NCBI GenBank assembly: GCA_934216155.1
Contig: CAKQBK010000002.1
Coordinates: forward strand, 22,784 to 86,783
DNA from: an uncultured Dialister sp.
GTDB taxonomy: Bacteria; Bacillota; Negativicutes; Veillonellales; Dialisteraceae
Length of the DNA: 64,000 nucleotides
Direction of reading: 5' to 3'
Below the pieces are notes generated by a model. The model was not told the DNA's origin. It saw only the letters and a list, made by a program, of their open reading frames with translations, and searched no databases. Both the position numbers and the translations under genes were made by a program. Below, in pieces: positions 26,469 through 35,349 of the stretch (its first letter is position 1; every line of letters begins with the position of its first letter).

Positions 26469-27770
26469 TTATTTTTTGTATGGAACGATAGAAGCGCAGT
26501 GGGCCATGACGGCGATCTTGTAATCTTTCTTGCCTTCTTTTTCCAACTGGGCCTGGGCCAGTTTCCATGCTTCTTCTACAGTTGCGACCGGAATCTGGTT
26601 GGTCCGTTTGATAGCTTCAAAGTTTTCTGGCTTGGTGACCAGGTAAATGGTGTATTTGTGGGTCATGCAGAACAGGTTGAATGCTACGAAGAATGGAATG
26701 GTGAAGTGTTCGCGGAGGGCTTTTTCCATTTCTTCTTCGGTATCGTACTTGAAGCTGCCCAGGTAAGCGGCCGGTTCCCAAATATCGCTGGCTTCCATGA
26801 TGGCGATGATGATGCCGCCATCTTTGGTGACTACGTCAGAGGGGTCGTAGCATTTGCAGCCCTGGTAGAGGGAAACGTCTTTCGGATAGCCGCCAGCACA
26901 AGCGAAGGATACGTCTGCTTCTTCGGTGAATGGAACTTTCTGGATCTTATAAACCAGTTTGGTTCCTTCCAGCCATGCTTCGTAAGGATCGCCGCCAACC
27001 ATGTTGCAGATTTTTCCTTCTGCATTGATGATGGAATGAACCAAGAAGCACGGTTTAATCATGTCGGATGCTTCCTGCATGTCGTCGGAAACGGGGTTGC
27101 CGTCCAACAGGGTGGAGCGGGTGTGCGGGTTGATGCCGCTGCCGAATTTTTCGCCCAGGGCATGGCAGTGGTTGATCTGAATGGTGTCGTCACCAGCTAC
27201 GCCTGGCAGAATCAGTTTGCGGCCGCCGCCGTAACCAGCGAAGAGGTGGGTGGTGATGCCATCCACAACGATGACTTTGTCGGCTTCTACAGCGTGTTTG
27301 TTAATCCATACCGGGGTGCCGCGGGAGGTGTCACCGATGTGAACCAATTCGTCTTTGTTCTGGCAATGGTGCTGATACAGTTTGACACGTTTGGTCAGTT
27401 CTTCACCGACGACAGCGATATCTTCTGCCGGGGTCTGTTCTCTGTGGGTGCCCTGGGCGAAGAGAATGCAGATATCATCATCAGGGATGCCTGCCAGATT
27501 CAGCTCGTTGACGATATGAATGACGAACTGGTCAGAGTGGTTCCAGATACGGGTCACATCGGCACATACGATGCAGACCTTATCGCCTTTGGAAACGATT
27601 TCTGTGAGCGCTTTGGAGCCGATCGGATGACGCATACATTCCAAGGTTGCTTCTTTGACATCACAAGCAGGAGTCGAATTTCCTTCCAATACATCGGAAA
27701 TATGTTCTTCCGGGAGCATGACTTTCTGTGTGGATTTACCAAAACCAAATTCAAATTCTTTTAATGCCAT
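26469..27770 (-). CDS. larA: LarA-family nickel-dependent 2-hydroxyacid racemase (paralogue 2)
   Basis: 433 residues, similar to paralogue 1 over its whole length (I judge well over half identical). Active-site segments: QGTHREQT, TTHLFAGYGGGRKLILPGV, NHCHALGE. The residues around the first His differ (REQT against RPHT), which could mean a different substrate. AAAAGGAGG ribosome site. A minus-strand promoter (TATAAT at 28131-28136, TAAACA -35) lies beyond a block B insertion, so the mRNA leader would contain that whole palindrome. Confidence 0.88.
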   Translation of the reverse strand: MALKEFEFGFGKSTQKVMLPEEHISDVLEGNSTPACDVKEATLECMRHPIGSKALTEIVSKGDKVCIVCADVTRIWNHSDQFVIHIVNELNLAGIPDDDICILFAQGTHREQTPAEDIAVVGEELTKRVKLYQHHCQNKDELVHIGDTSRGTPVWINKHAVEADKVIVVDGITTHLFAGYGGGRKLILPGVAGDDTIQINHCHALGEKFGSGINPHTRSTLLDGNPVSDDMQEASDMIKPCFLVHSIINAEGKICNMVGGDPYEAWLEGTKLVYKIQKVPFTEEADVSFACAGGYPKDVSLYQGCKCYDPSDVVTKDGGIIIAIMEASDIWEPAAYLGSFKYDTEEEMEKALREHFTIPFFVAFNLFCMTHKYTIYLVTKPENFEAIKRTNQIPVATVEEAWKLAQAQLEKEGKKDYKIAVMAHCASIVPYKK

Positions 27771-28494
27771 AGGGACTCCTCCTTTTAGGAAAGCATGGGA
27801 ATTGGGATAATGTTTTTAAGTTAAGGATTTGCGTTAGTAGGCATGATTCCGGTAGAGGTTATAGGTTACTCAAGTTTCTCAAGTTGCTAAGGTTTCTCAT
27901 GTTTCTCGACTGTGCAATAAACGCTAGCGTTATCATCTCATTCGGGGAACCTGAGAAACCTAAGAATCCTGAGCAACCTGAGAAACTTTGTTGCAAAAGA
28001 AATCATCTCATGTTTCACTTAACTTAATCGTATTGGGACGGGGATTCGAGATGGAAATATTTGCTAATCCCTGGTCTTAATTCTTAGCTACTCATTTTCC
28101 CAATCGGTTCAACTATATAGGTGTTCTTACATTATAACACGGATAAAAGAGATTGTTTATTTCTAAATAGTCATAACCATAGGGAAATTTATGATTTTTT
28201 GAGATAGGGGGATAACGGTGAATCTGATAGAGGCATGTTTCACGTGAAACATTGACGTAAAAGGGTAGCCCTTCGGGCAGGGTATATATCTGTGAATTTG
28301 GATAGAGACACTTTCGGTGTATAAGAAAATAGAAAAGGTTATAAAAGGTTATGTGCTTCCTGCGGTAAACAATAACCTTTTATAACCTTGCAATAAGTCG
28401 TTTTTATACAAAGTGACACTGTAGACGTCTGCAATGATAACCCGCCCGTAGGGCTAACCCTTAGATTCTGTTTCCCGTGAAACATTTTTTCTTA
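27771..28494. repeat. Block B in the larA2 leader, then block A between parS sites
   Basis: Block B (about 27809-28037; ends TAATGTTTTTAAGTTAAGG and CTTAACTTAATCGTATT, worn termini), larA2 promoter region (28131-28160), perfect parS 28236, block A variant with GCCCTTCGGGC arms (about 28252-28468), hybrid parS 28469. The insertion sequence begins just after. Confidence 0.8.
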
Positions 28495-30168
28495 GTGTAA
28501 AATTTTACTCGGTAAGAGAAACCAGGGACATTTTCTTGAAATGCAATCAAAAAGGAAGAGCCCCCTTTGACTGAAAATGTTATAATTTTCATACGCAAAA
28601 AAACAAAGAAAGGACTCTTCCCTATGACTATTTTAACAGAAAATGCCGAATTATCAACAGAATTCCTCTCTAATCAAGTAATTCAAATAATCAAAGCCTC
28701 AAAGGATTCGATTGAGGCTGAAAAGAAACTATTTTCTTTTGGCTTAAAGCTTCTCAATACACTAGTCAAAGACGCACTGGAGATCATAGATAAAGAACTC
28801 TACAGAAATGAATATAAGAACAAAGGCTACCGCATCAGCCGTCGAGATGAACGCACCATTTACTGTCTGTGGGGAGAATTGACCTATAGCAGAAGGCTAT
28901 TGGAAGCCAAAGGTAAAAAGAGCTTCTACCCCTTAGATCACAAAATGGGCTTTGAATCGGGAAAGCATTACAGCTTGGCAGTTATTGAAAACATCGTAAA
29001 AGTAATGGCCACTACCACATCCCGTAATACAGAGAAAATCTTTCAAGACCTAACCCATATCAGTGCATCCCATCAGACCGTGGTGGCATTAAAGAACTAT
29101 GCAGGACAGAAAGCAACGGCCTATGAGAAAGCTAAAGCCGAAGAAAAAGTATCCATCAAGGAACCCGTTCCTGAAGGAATACTAGCTATTGAAGGCGATG
29201 GAATCATTTTAAAAGGCAAGGACGGCGGTAAAAAAGAAGAACTGCATCGCATTCAGATCTATACAGGAGTAAGAAAGAATGGAAACCGAACAAAACTGGA
29301 AGGACGATACTGCTTTACAGGAATGAATCGGCAAGAACTTGTACTGCGTGTAAAAGAATACCTGAATAACCACTATAAGCTCAGTGAATTAACCATATTA
29401 TCCAATGGGGATGGAGGAGCCGGATATCAAGTTAGCGACTTTGAGCAGATGACAGAAGGCTGCAAGATCCATCTGCATTTCAGAGACCGCTTTCATGTAA
29501 ACAAAAAGATAAGGGAACGGCTTAGTTTCTGCGATAAACGCTTGGTGGAGTATGTTATAAAAGAATGCAATACACAGAAGGACATTACTAAATATATCGA
29601 CACATGGATGGACACAGCAGCATCTCAGGCGCAAACGAATAAAGATATGGAGGCGGTAGAAAAGCTAAGAGCCTATTTGAAGCGAAATGCCATATACCTG
29701 CCTACGATAAAGCAAAGAGGAATAAAGACAAATATCCACTTAGGGACAGCAGAAACGAATCACAGAAGCTACAGCTATCGATTAAAGCGTCAAGGCCGTG
29801 TTTGGTCACATAAGGGACTGGAAAACATGGTTGCGGTACTGACTGCACAAAAAAATGAAGAGCTGAATAAAGCACTGCTATACAAAGCAAATGGAAGGAA
29901 CTATAAGAAGAAGGACCGAGCATTTAACACCGCTATGAGAGAGGCCATAAAGGCTACAGAGACAAGTCATATAACGGCAGCCCAAAAGCGTAAACAACGA
30001 AATTACCGCCCTGGTTGCTTAGAGGGACGAATTGGATGCTATGGAGCATCTACAAGCCCTCTGGCCTGTCTAGCTCATGCTATACAGTTTTGCTGAGAAA
30101 GACTATGCCATGAAACCAGTAACTATCGGAGGTCAAATATTTTACCGAGAAAAACTTGACACTTACAC
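28495..30168 (+). mobile_element. Insertion sequence, ISLre2 family
   Basis: One transposase gene between ends that both begin GTGTAA (28495) / TTACAC (30168) and share CTCGGTAA a little further in. About 1.67 kb. The element is AT-richer than its neighbours and holds no parS site, unlike every other non-coding stretch nearby, consistent with later arrival. Exact ends are uncertain because the terminal match is short. Confidence 0.65.
28624..30096 (+). CDS. ISLre2-family transposase (UPF0236)
   Basis: 490 residues, apparently intact. Family features: the N-terminal RDERTIYCLWGELTYSRR and YPLDHKMGFE segments, central EGDGIILKGKDGG, and the LSNGDGGAGY ... LHFRDRFHV stretch with acidic residues thought to be catalytic. 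GAAAGGA ribosome site before the ATG at 28624; an in-frame ATG further up is not supported. It could mobilise its own copy; there is no sign that it acts on the palindromic repeats, whose ends differ. Confidence 0.92.
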   Translation: MTILTENAELSTEFLSNQVIQIIKASKDSIEAEKKLFSFGLKLLNTLVKDALEIIDKELYRNEYKNKGYRISRRDERTIYCLWGELTYSRRLLEAKGKKSFYPLDHKMGFESGKHYSLAVIENIVKVMATTTSRNTEKIFQDLTHISASHQTVVALKNYAGQKATAYEKAKAEEKVSIKEPVPEGILAIEGDGIILKGKDGGKKEELHRIQIYTGVRKNGNRTKLEGRYCFTGMNRQELVLRVKEYLNNHYKLSELTILSNGDGGAGYQVSDFEQMTEGCKIHLHFRDRFHVNKKIRERLSFCDKRLVEYVIKECNTQKDITKYIDTWMDTAASQAQTNKDMEAVEKLRAYLKRNAIYLPTIKQRGIKTNIHLGTAETNHRSYSYRLKRQGRVWSHKGLENMVAVLTAQKNEELNKALLYKANGRNYKKKDRAFNTAMREAIKATETSHITAAQKRKQRNYRPGCLEGRIGCYGASTSPLACLAHAIQFC

Positions 30169-30218
30169 ATTTTTTATCATATCTTGCTCTTCATGGTATC
30201 CTTTGCTATAATATGGAT

Positions 30219-30312
30219 AGAAAAGGGTACTACCGATAAGCGGTCAGCCCCGAGACACAAAAAGTTGAAAAAATCCACCTAAGTTTCTGAGGCTACAGGC
30301 GGATTTTTTCAT
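30219..30312 (+). ncRNA. Antitoxin RNA of type I module 4 (predicted)
   Basis: Strong promoter TTGCTC (30184-30189), 17 bp, TATAAT (30207-30212). Short non-coding RNA with a GGTCAGCCCCGAG segment, ending at a hairpin AAAAAATCCACC / GGCGGATTTTTT (about 30267-30310). AGCCCC in it can pair with GGGGCT just upstream of the toxin start, as the direct repeats do in Fst modules. A near-copy lies at 46770-46862. Confidence 0.7.
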
Positions 30313-30387
30313 TTATATACGAATCGCTAATACAAGCGCAAGAAGCAAGACAAGAAATATAAAAAAATCATACTTGTTCATATTCAT
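30313..30387 (-). CDS. Small hydrophobic toxin-like peptide (24 aa)
   Basis: MNMNKYDFF start, then an almost purely hydrophobic helix (IFLVLLLALVLAIRI). AAAGGGGGC serves as ribosome site. Its mRNA converges on the antitoxin terminator. A 229-bp block B element is inserted in its 5' leader, and the matching promoter (TATAAT in the sister module) is degraded to a TATCAT-like sequence near 30685, so this copy may be silent. Confidence 0.65.
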   Translation of the reverse strand: MNMNKYDFFIFLVLLLALVLAIRI

Positions 30388-30407
30388 ATATAAAGCCCCC
30401 TTTCAGG

Positions 30408-30636
30408 CAATGCTGTTAAGTTAAGCGAAATATGCGGTGATTTCTGCTGATGCAAGGTTACTCAGGTTTCTCAGGCTACTTAGGTTTCTCACGTTTCTCG
30501 AATGAGCTAATGACGCTAGCGTCTATCGGCACATTCGGAGAACCTGAGCAACCTGAGAAGCCTTAGAAACTTGAGTAACCTGTCACTACTAGTGGAATCA
30601 TACCTACTAACGCAAATCCTTAACTTAACAGCATTA
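30408..30636. mobile_element. Block B element inserted in a toxin leader, 10-bp target duplication
   Basis: 229 bp; ends CAATGCTGTTAAGTTAAG and its complement; arms of 9-bp units (AGGTTACTC, AGGTTTCTC, AGGCTACTT, AGGTTTCTC); centre GACGCTAGCGTC. Flanked by CCCTTTCAGG at 30398-30407 and 30637-30646. The sister module at 46938-46970 shows the same leader uninterrupted, with one copy of CCCTTTCAGG, so the empty site is visible in the same window. Confidence 0.88.
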
Positions 30637-30646
30637 CCCTTTCAGG

Positions 30647-31009
30647 GGCTAGAATTGGCCGCCTACCGTTTACGTAGTACCCGATAGTATGATATAGAAA
30701 GATCTCGCAAATGTCAATTGATGTTTGCGAGACTTTTTTGCGTAGAATGATAGAGTCATGGTTCACGGGAAACGGTTAAAAAAGGTTAGCCCTACGGGCG
30801 GGGTATACATTTGTGAATTTGGATGGAGACACTTTCGTTGCATAAGAAAATAGAAAAGGTTATGTGCTTCCTGCGGTAAACAATAACCTTTTATAACCTT
30901 TATAACCTTGAGGTAATCCGTTTCTTGCCATGTGATAAAAACGAAATCTCAGAGTATAACCCTTTAGCGTCTGTTTCCCGTGAAACATGACTCTAGCGGA
31001 ACCATCATC
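30647..31009. repeat. Terminator hairpin, decayed parS, block A, hybrid parS
   Basis: Hairpin TCTCGCAAATGTCAATTGATGTTTGCGAGA with TTTTTT (about 30703-30740), decayed parS 30759, block A variant (about 30775-30971) and hybrid parS 30972, which ends a short way before the cupin stop codon. Confidence 0.75.
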
Positions 31010-31360
31010 TTATTTATCATAAATAATGAGTCCCATAAATACCAGATCTTCGTCACCGATGTTTTCGATGCCGTGGCGGTCGCCGTTTTTGCAGAAGGCT
31101 GCATCGCCGGGGCCCATTTCGTAGGTGGTGTCGTTGTCGGTATACAGGCCTTTGCCGGAGAGGATGTAGTAAATTTCACCATCGCCCTGGTGCTGGTGGA
31201 CGCCCATGGAGCAGCCTTTTTCCAGGGTGGCTTTTACGTAAAGACGGCAGTGGTCACCCATAGCAGGCAGGGTGTCCGGGGTGGCGATAGGTTCTAAAAT
31301 CAGATGGCCTTTGCCACCATTGGCGTGTTCAAGGATTTTCTTTTCCAATTTTTTCAACAT
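31010..31360 (-). CDS. Cupin-domain protein (116 aa)
   Basis: Single small beta-barrel cupin. Motif 1 GVHQHQGDGEIYYILSGKG gives the His, His and Glu metal ligands; motif 2 GDRHGIENIG gives the last His. Such proteins may be isomerases, small dioxygenases or sensors; nothing here decides. AAAAGGAGC ribosome site before the ATG at 31360. Monocistronic, boxed in by repeats. Confidence 0.85.
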   Translation of the reverse strand: MLKKLEKKILEHANGGKGHLILEPIATPDTLPAMGDHCRLYVKATLEKGCSMGVHQHQGDGEIYYILSGKGLYTDNDTTYEMGPGDAAFCKNGDRHGIENIGDEDLVFMGLIIYDK

Positions 31361-31796
31361 GATATTGCTCCTTTTTGATAATCGTCGTGCTTCATAGGAA
31401 ACGATAGTTGTTAAGGTTATTATTTTACCAATTTCTTTTGTGAAACATTTTCCACGACCGCAGGTGACAAGGGTATAAAGGGTATATATGGTTATGGGAA
31501 TACCGTTTTTATGTAACCTTTTATAACCTTTATAACCCTTTCACTCACCGGTATTCTTCCATGTTAGAAATACAATGCAGTAGAATAATAACCTTTAGAT
31601 ATTGTTTCACGTGAAACATTTTTAATGAGGTCAGGTTACTCAGGATGCTCAGGTTCTCCGAATATGATGATACCATTAGCGTTTATTGGCATGTTCGAGA
31701 AACGTAAGCAATCTGAGTATCCTGAGTATCCTGAGTAACCTGAGTATCCTGAGTAACCTGTAATCTCTAACAGAATCATACCAATTGCCTCAAACC
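31361..31796. repeat. Block A, perfect parS and partial block B
   Basis: Block A (about 31400-31602), perfect parS 31603, block B lacking both termini (about 31625-31790) with an expanded right arm (CTGAGTATCCTGAGTAACCTG repeated). It touches the stop codon of the next gene. Confidence 0.8.
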
Positions 31797-32954
31797 TTAA
31801 TTGGGGTCTGAGAACCCTGTAGTTTCTACTTCAATATCCAAATCTTCCAATTCAGAAGCGGTGACAGGGGGATGGGGTGGATTTTCTGTGGCAGCAGCTT
31901 TGGCGACGTGAATGATTTCTTCTGCCAAGCTGTGGTATTGGGGATGAACGGTGTATGCGTATCCGCGAATGGCACCAAATTCGCGCAGTGTAATTCGCAC
32001 GGCCCCGGGGCGGCGCAGATCGGGCGGTAGCTCTTGGGGGACACGAAGGAAACGGCCGGTACGAATATAATGTTCGATGGCGTCTCTGGCTAGGGCTACG
32101 TAGGGAGAAGGGATCGGCTCTTCTTTGGGCACCAGGCCTTCTGGTACATAGAGCGCTACACCATAGCCCACGCCAAAGGGACCTTCATGGGACAGCAGCG
32201 GCTGCTTAGTCGGCGTATTTCCTAAAGCACCCAGAAGGAAATACACTGAAGGTAACCCGCAGGTGTCGATTTCCTGTAAAAGCGAAGAGGAGAGCTGGTC
32301 CAGGGATTCTTTATTTCGATGGGACAATGCATTCACAATGATTTCATCAAAGTCATTTCCTTTGGGGCTATAGCCGTGGGGCGCATCGGGGGTCAATTTA
32401 TGAGATAAATCACCAGTGGCAATGAGGGCCACTCGACGATTCAATTTCTGGGTGGCATAGCTCACAATCGCACCTAGGGCATAGGAAGCTTCTCCTTTTG
32501 TACTATCGGGAGTCAGCAAAACCAATTTTCCTTGAAATCCTGCTTGCAGGAGATAGTAGAGAGGGACGAAACTGCCCCAATCGATTTGGAGAGGCTTTTT
32601 ATAGCGGGCGGCTTCTGCTTTGTCTACCTGGTGCCAATGATATAGCGGAGCCGCTTTTTGGCTGATGAGGGTCCCTAGCTCCTGGTCTACTGGTAGCGCC
32701 ATAGAGAGATCAGGATGACCAAAGGCTCCCATGTTACCACATAATTCTTCCGCCATCAGCAGTGATGGTCCATCGGAAAAACACAAATTATGTGGGGACA
32801 TCACCACCACTGTATCGGGCTTTTCTGCAACGATCTGCTCCATGGCGGTCTTGACGGTCTCTATGGTTTTCCTGACTTTTGATGAATCCTCTCCGTCGAT
32901 TTCCGGTATCATCACCGGCGGATGGGGAAATAATCCTGCTGCAACGAGCGGCAT
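31797..32954 (-). CDS. amrB: AmmeMemo fusion: Memo/LigB-like domain with shortened AMMECR1 domain
   Basis: 385 residues. Residues 1-275 are a Memo-type LigB-fold domain (GLFPHPPVMIPEIDG, VVMSPHN, LIATGDLSHKLTP, GPFGVGYG). Residues about 285-385 match the first half of AMMECR1 (ALARDAIEHYIRTG, LAEEIIHVAKAAA, FPPV-like HPPVTASELEDLDIEV), but its GCIGT motif reads GYAYT and the second half is missing; a block B fragment starts at the stop codon. The usual radical-SAM partner is not adjacent. ATG at 32954 with AAAGGACG; a start 16 codons upstream lacks a ribosome site. Confidence 0.85.
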   Translation of the reverse strand: MPLVAAGLFPHPPVMIPEIDGEDSSKVRKTIETVKTAMEQIVAEKPDTVVVMSPHNLCFSDGPSLLMAEELCGNMGAFGHPDLSMALPVDQELGTLISQKAAPLYHWHQVDKAEAARYKKPLQIDWGSFVPLYYLLQAGFQGKLVLLTPDSTKGEASYALGAIVSYATQKLNRRVALIATGDLSHKLTPDAPHGYSPKGNDFDEIIVNALSHRNKESLDQLSSSLLQEIDTCGLPSVYFLLGALGNTPTKQPLLSHEGPFGVGYGVALYVPEGLVPKEEPIPSPYVALARDAIEHYIRTGRFLRVPQELPPDLRRPGAVRITLREFGAIRGYAYTVHPQYHSLAEEIIHVAKAAATENPPHPPVTASELEDLDIEVETTGFSDPN

Positions 32955-33564
32955 AGTATCACGTCCTTTCGTTGATTGTGTTGCTGGGTTAAGGATTGGC
33001 ATTAATAGTCATGATGCCGTTGGAAGTTACAGGTGGCTCAGGGTTCTAAGGGTTCTCAAGGTTCTCAGGTTTCTCGATTGTGCCTGTAGACGTTAGCAGT
33101 ATCATTTTGCTGGACTTAACGCAGCAACTGTGCTTTCTGTGACTCTTAGTGTAGTGAATTGGTATGAAAAAAGCAAATGGATTTAAGGAAACACTGATTA
33201 AATCAGCGTTTCCTTAAAGGTTCTGGATTCCCGTTCTCGCTTTTTTCATGTTTCACGTGAAACATTGTGGTAAAGGTTAGCCCTTCGGGCAGGTTATGAT
33301 TCTGTTCATTTCTTTTTCTTGACATGGAAAGTACATCGCTGGTTAAAAGGTTATAAACGGTTATGACATAAGCCTTTTATAACCCTTTATAACCTGGACA
33401 CAGGCGGTAAACTTTTCGTGTGAGGAAGGTGGAATCTGCAGAAAAATACCCTTTTCCCAGTTTCCTTTATATAATAGAAAAGAGTATAATAAGAAAAGTG
33501 TGAAACCATAAACTGTTAACTGTCAACCATAAACTGTTAACCAATGATAGAAAGGATGAATCCC
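32955..33564. repeat. Partial block B, small palindrome, parS, block A
   Basis: Partial block B (about 32980-33125), a perfect-looking hairpin AAGGAAACACTGATT / AATCAGCGTTTCCTT (33183-33218), perfect parS 33249, block A (about 33265-33470), AAACTGTTAAC repeats, and the ribosome site of the next gene. Confidence 0.75.
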
Positions 33565-34170
33565 ATGAGTATTACTGCAAACAACTTGGTGTATAAAAGA
33601 AGAAGTGTCCGTTTCTTTAAGAGCAATCCCATTTCCAAAGTGGATATGAGAGAAATTCTCCGTGCCGGCATGTGGGCGCCGTCGGCAAAGAACCGTCAGC
33701 CTTGGAAGTTCATTGTGGTGAAGGGCCAGAGCAAGGAAGAAATGCTGGATCTGATGGAAAAAGGCATCGAACGGTCCGAACAGGGCGAAGGTGTCCTGGC
33801 TGGTACTAAGGAATTGTACGTCAATGCCCGTTTCACTTTGAAATGCATGAGAGAAGCACCGATTGCTGTCATGGTAGTGAATCCGAAAGGCCGCTCCCTG
33901 ATGGATCATTGGACCCCGGCAGAAAAAATTCATGAACTGTCTGACGTGCAGGCCATTGGTGCTGCCGCAGAAAACATGGCTCTCCAGGCTACGGCGATGG
34001 GCATCGGTAGCCTGTGGATTGGAAATATTTTCTTCGCCTATGACGAACTGAAACAGTGGATTGGCGAACCAGGAGAAATGGTCCTGGCTATGTCCTTCGG
34101 CTATCCGAACCACAACCCCTGCCCGCTGGCAAGAAAAGACGAAGCAGAAGTCATCGAAGTGAGAGACTGA
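33565..34170 (+). CDS. Nitroreductase-family flavoprotein (201 aa)
   Basis: FMN-dependent NAD(P)H oxidoreductase fold: YKRRSVRFFKSNPI (phosphate-binding Arg cluster), AGMWAPSAKNRQPWKFIVV, and GIGSLWIGNIF near 145-155. Substrate unknown. I chose the ATG at 33565, seven to eight bases after AAAGGA; an in-frame ATG at 33544 lacks one. Related to the 39287 gene (both have AGMWAPS and GSLW), so likely old paralogues. Confidence 0.87.
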   Translation: MSITANNLVYKRRSVRFFKSNPISKVDMREILRAGMWAPSAKNRQPWKFIVVKGQSKEEMLDLMEKGIERSEQGEGVLAGTKELYVNARFTLKCMREAPIAVMVVNPKGRSLMDHWTPAEKIHELSDVQAIGAAAENMALQATAMGIGSLWIGNIFFAYDELKQWIGEPGEMVLAMSFGYPNHNPCPLARKDEAEVIEVRD

Positions 34171-34534
34171 AATACAATGAGGAATTAGGAATGAGGAGTG
34201 AGGAATGGTGGCGGCGAGCTGCCTTGTATTGCTTTTATACTGATAGATACATTTTTCCTGATTCCTTTTCTGTATAGCTCGCCGGAGAGATGAAACAAAT
34301 AGAGAAAGGTTACTATTCTGCTGCATTTTTCATTCTAACAAATCAAAAATTCCGCATGTTGCAAGGTTATAGAAGGTTATGCAGGGTTATGAGACTAGCG
34401 AAAGTTTCATAACCCTACATAACCTTTTTAACCTTGGGGGAGGCGGTATATTCTCTTTTGATGAAAAAGAAATCAGTAGAATAATAACCTGCCCGAAGGG
34501 CTAACCTTTACCAAAATGTTTCCCGTGAAACATT
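34171..34534. repeat. C1, block A, hybrid parS
   Basis: Heptad tail and C1 (about 34165-34285), block A (about 34300-34516) without a parS on its left, hybrid parS 34517. The -35 of the next toxin promoter begins right behind it. Confidence 0.8.
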
Positions 34535-34610
34535 TTGGTTGCGAGACGGATTAGATGATATAATAGCCATGTTGCTTACCTCGATTCTGGCAACAGAAGG
34601 GAGGTGCCCC

Positions 34611-34688
34611 ATGGATTTAATCAGTTTTTTGTCGTCTATTGCGGCGGGTATAATTGCTAATTATATTTGCAAATGGTTGAATAGATGA
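34611..34688 (+). CDS. Small hydrophobic toxin-like peptide, Fst/Ldr-type (25 aa)
   Basis: MDLISFLSS start, helix IAAGIIANYI, tail CKWLNR, the same pattern as the peptides at 14556 and 15579. GGGAGG ribosome site; promoter TTGGTT (34535-34540), 18 bp, TATAAT (34559-34564). Converges with an antisense RNA whose terminator lies about 50 bp downstream. Confidence 0.75.
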   Translation: MDLISFLSSIAAGIIANYICKWLNR

Positions 34689-34735
34689 CTTAGCTAAGCA
34701 ACCAACCTACCCACAGTGCGGGTATAAAAGCATTA

Positions 34736-34801
34736 GAAAAGCCAGGAAGTTGCAGCTTCCTGGCTTTTCGTACCTCATGGATTTAATCATATCCGTTGTC
34801 T
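34736..34801 (-). ncRNA. Antitoxin RNA of type I module 5 (predicted)
   Basis: Minus-strand TATACT at 34808-34813, then a short RNA whose first part (ATGATTAAATCCATGAGGTAC) is complementary to the toxin start region (GGTGCCCCATGGATTTAATC), ending in hairpin GCCAGGAAG / CTTCCTGGC with U-run (about 34738-34770). The complementarity supports antisense control of toxin translation. Confidence 0.7.
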
Positions 34802-34813
34802 GTTCATAGTATA

Positions 34814-35349
34814 GCACAAAAAGGTATGATTGGCGAGACTTAATTGGTGAAATGTTTCACGTGAAACAAATAGAGAAAGGTTACTATTCTGCTGCATTCT
34901 TTATTCTAGCAATTCAAAGATTTCGCAATATAAAGGGTTATGTAGGGTTATGAGACTAGCGAAAATCTCATAACCCTACATAACCTTTTTTAACCTTGTA
35001 ACATGCGGCATATTCTGTTTTGATGAAAACGTAATCTGCAGAATGATAACCTTGTGATAAGCGGTATATTTGATTTGTTGGAAGATGGGCATGGCAGAAT
35101 AATAACCTTTTATATAGCGATTTGTTAGAAACTCAAACTTCCCACCTATAAAATAGCGACTCTGTCCCATACGATCTATTGTATTTAAAATTATTATTTT
35201 CAACTGATATAGTCGGAAGAAATCACTATTTTACAGTTGGGAAGTTTGAGTTAGAAAAATGGGCTTATCGTCTATCCCCCTATTTCCCATATGATATAAT
35301 AAAGACAGGAAGAGGGATGTATTTCCCCTATTGAAAGGAGAATGATTTT
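34814..35349. repeat. parS, block A and an inserted small palindrome before yccA
   Basis: Perfect parS 34853, block A (about 34869-35125) with an extra arm (to about 35110), interrupted by a 119-bp inverted-repeat insertion (35132-35250). A TATAAT-type promoter (ATGATATAATAAAG, about 35290-35305) and GAAAGGAG precede yccA. Confidence 0.75.
35132..35250. mobile_element. Small inverted-repeat insertion with TTAGAAA target duplication
   Basis: Ends CTCAAACTTCCCA and TGGGAAGTTTGAG, inner arms TATAAAATAG / CTATTTTA, about 119 bp, non-coding. Direct 7-bp repeats TTAGAAA at 35125-35131 and 35251-35257. It interrupts block A sequence (TTTGTTAGAAAAAT). No second copy noticed in the window. Confidence 0.65.

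Noticed and set aside
26433-27764. Long open frame (443 codons) on the plus strand
   Set aside because: It lies fully opposite the second larA, whose motifs are unmistakable; the frame is a shadow caused by codon bias.
28495-30168. ISLre2 transposase as the mover of blocks A, B or C
   Set aside because: The IS ends (GTGTAA, CTCGGTAA) do not resemble the ends of any block, and no 10-bp duplication of the block B type was seen around it.
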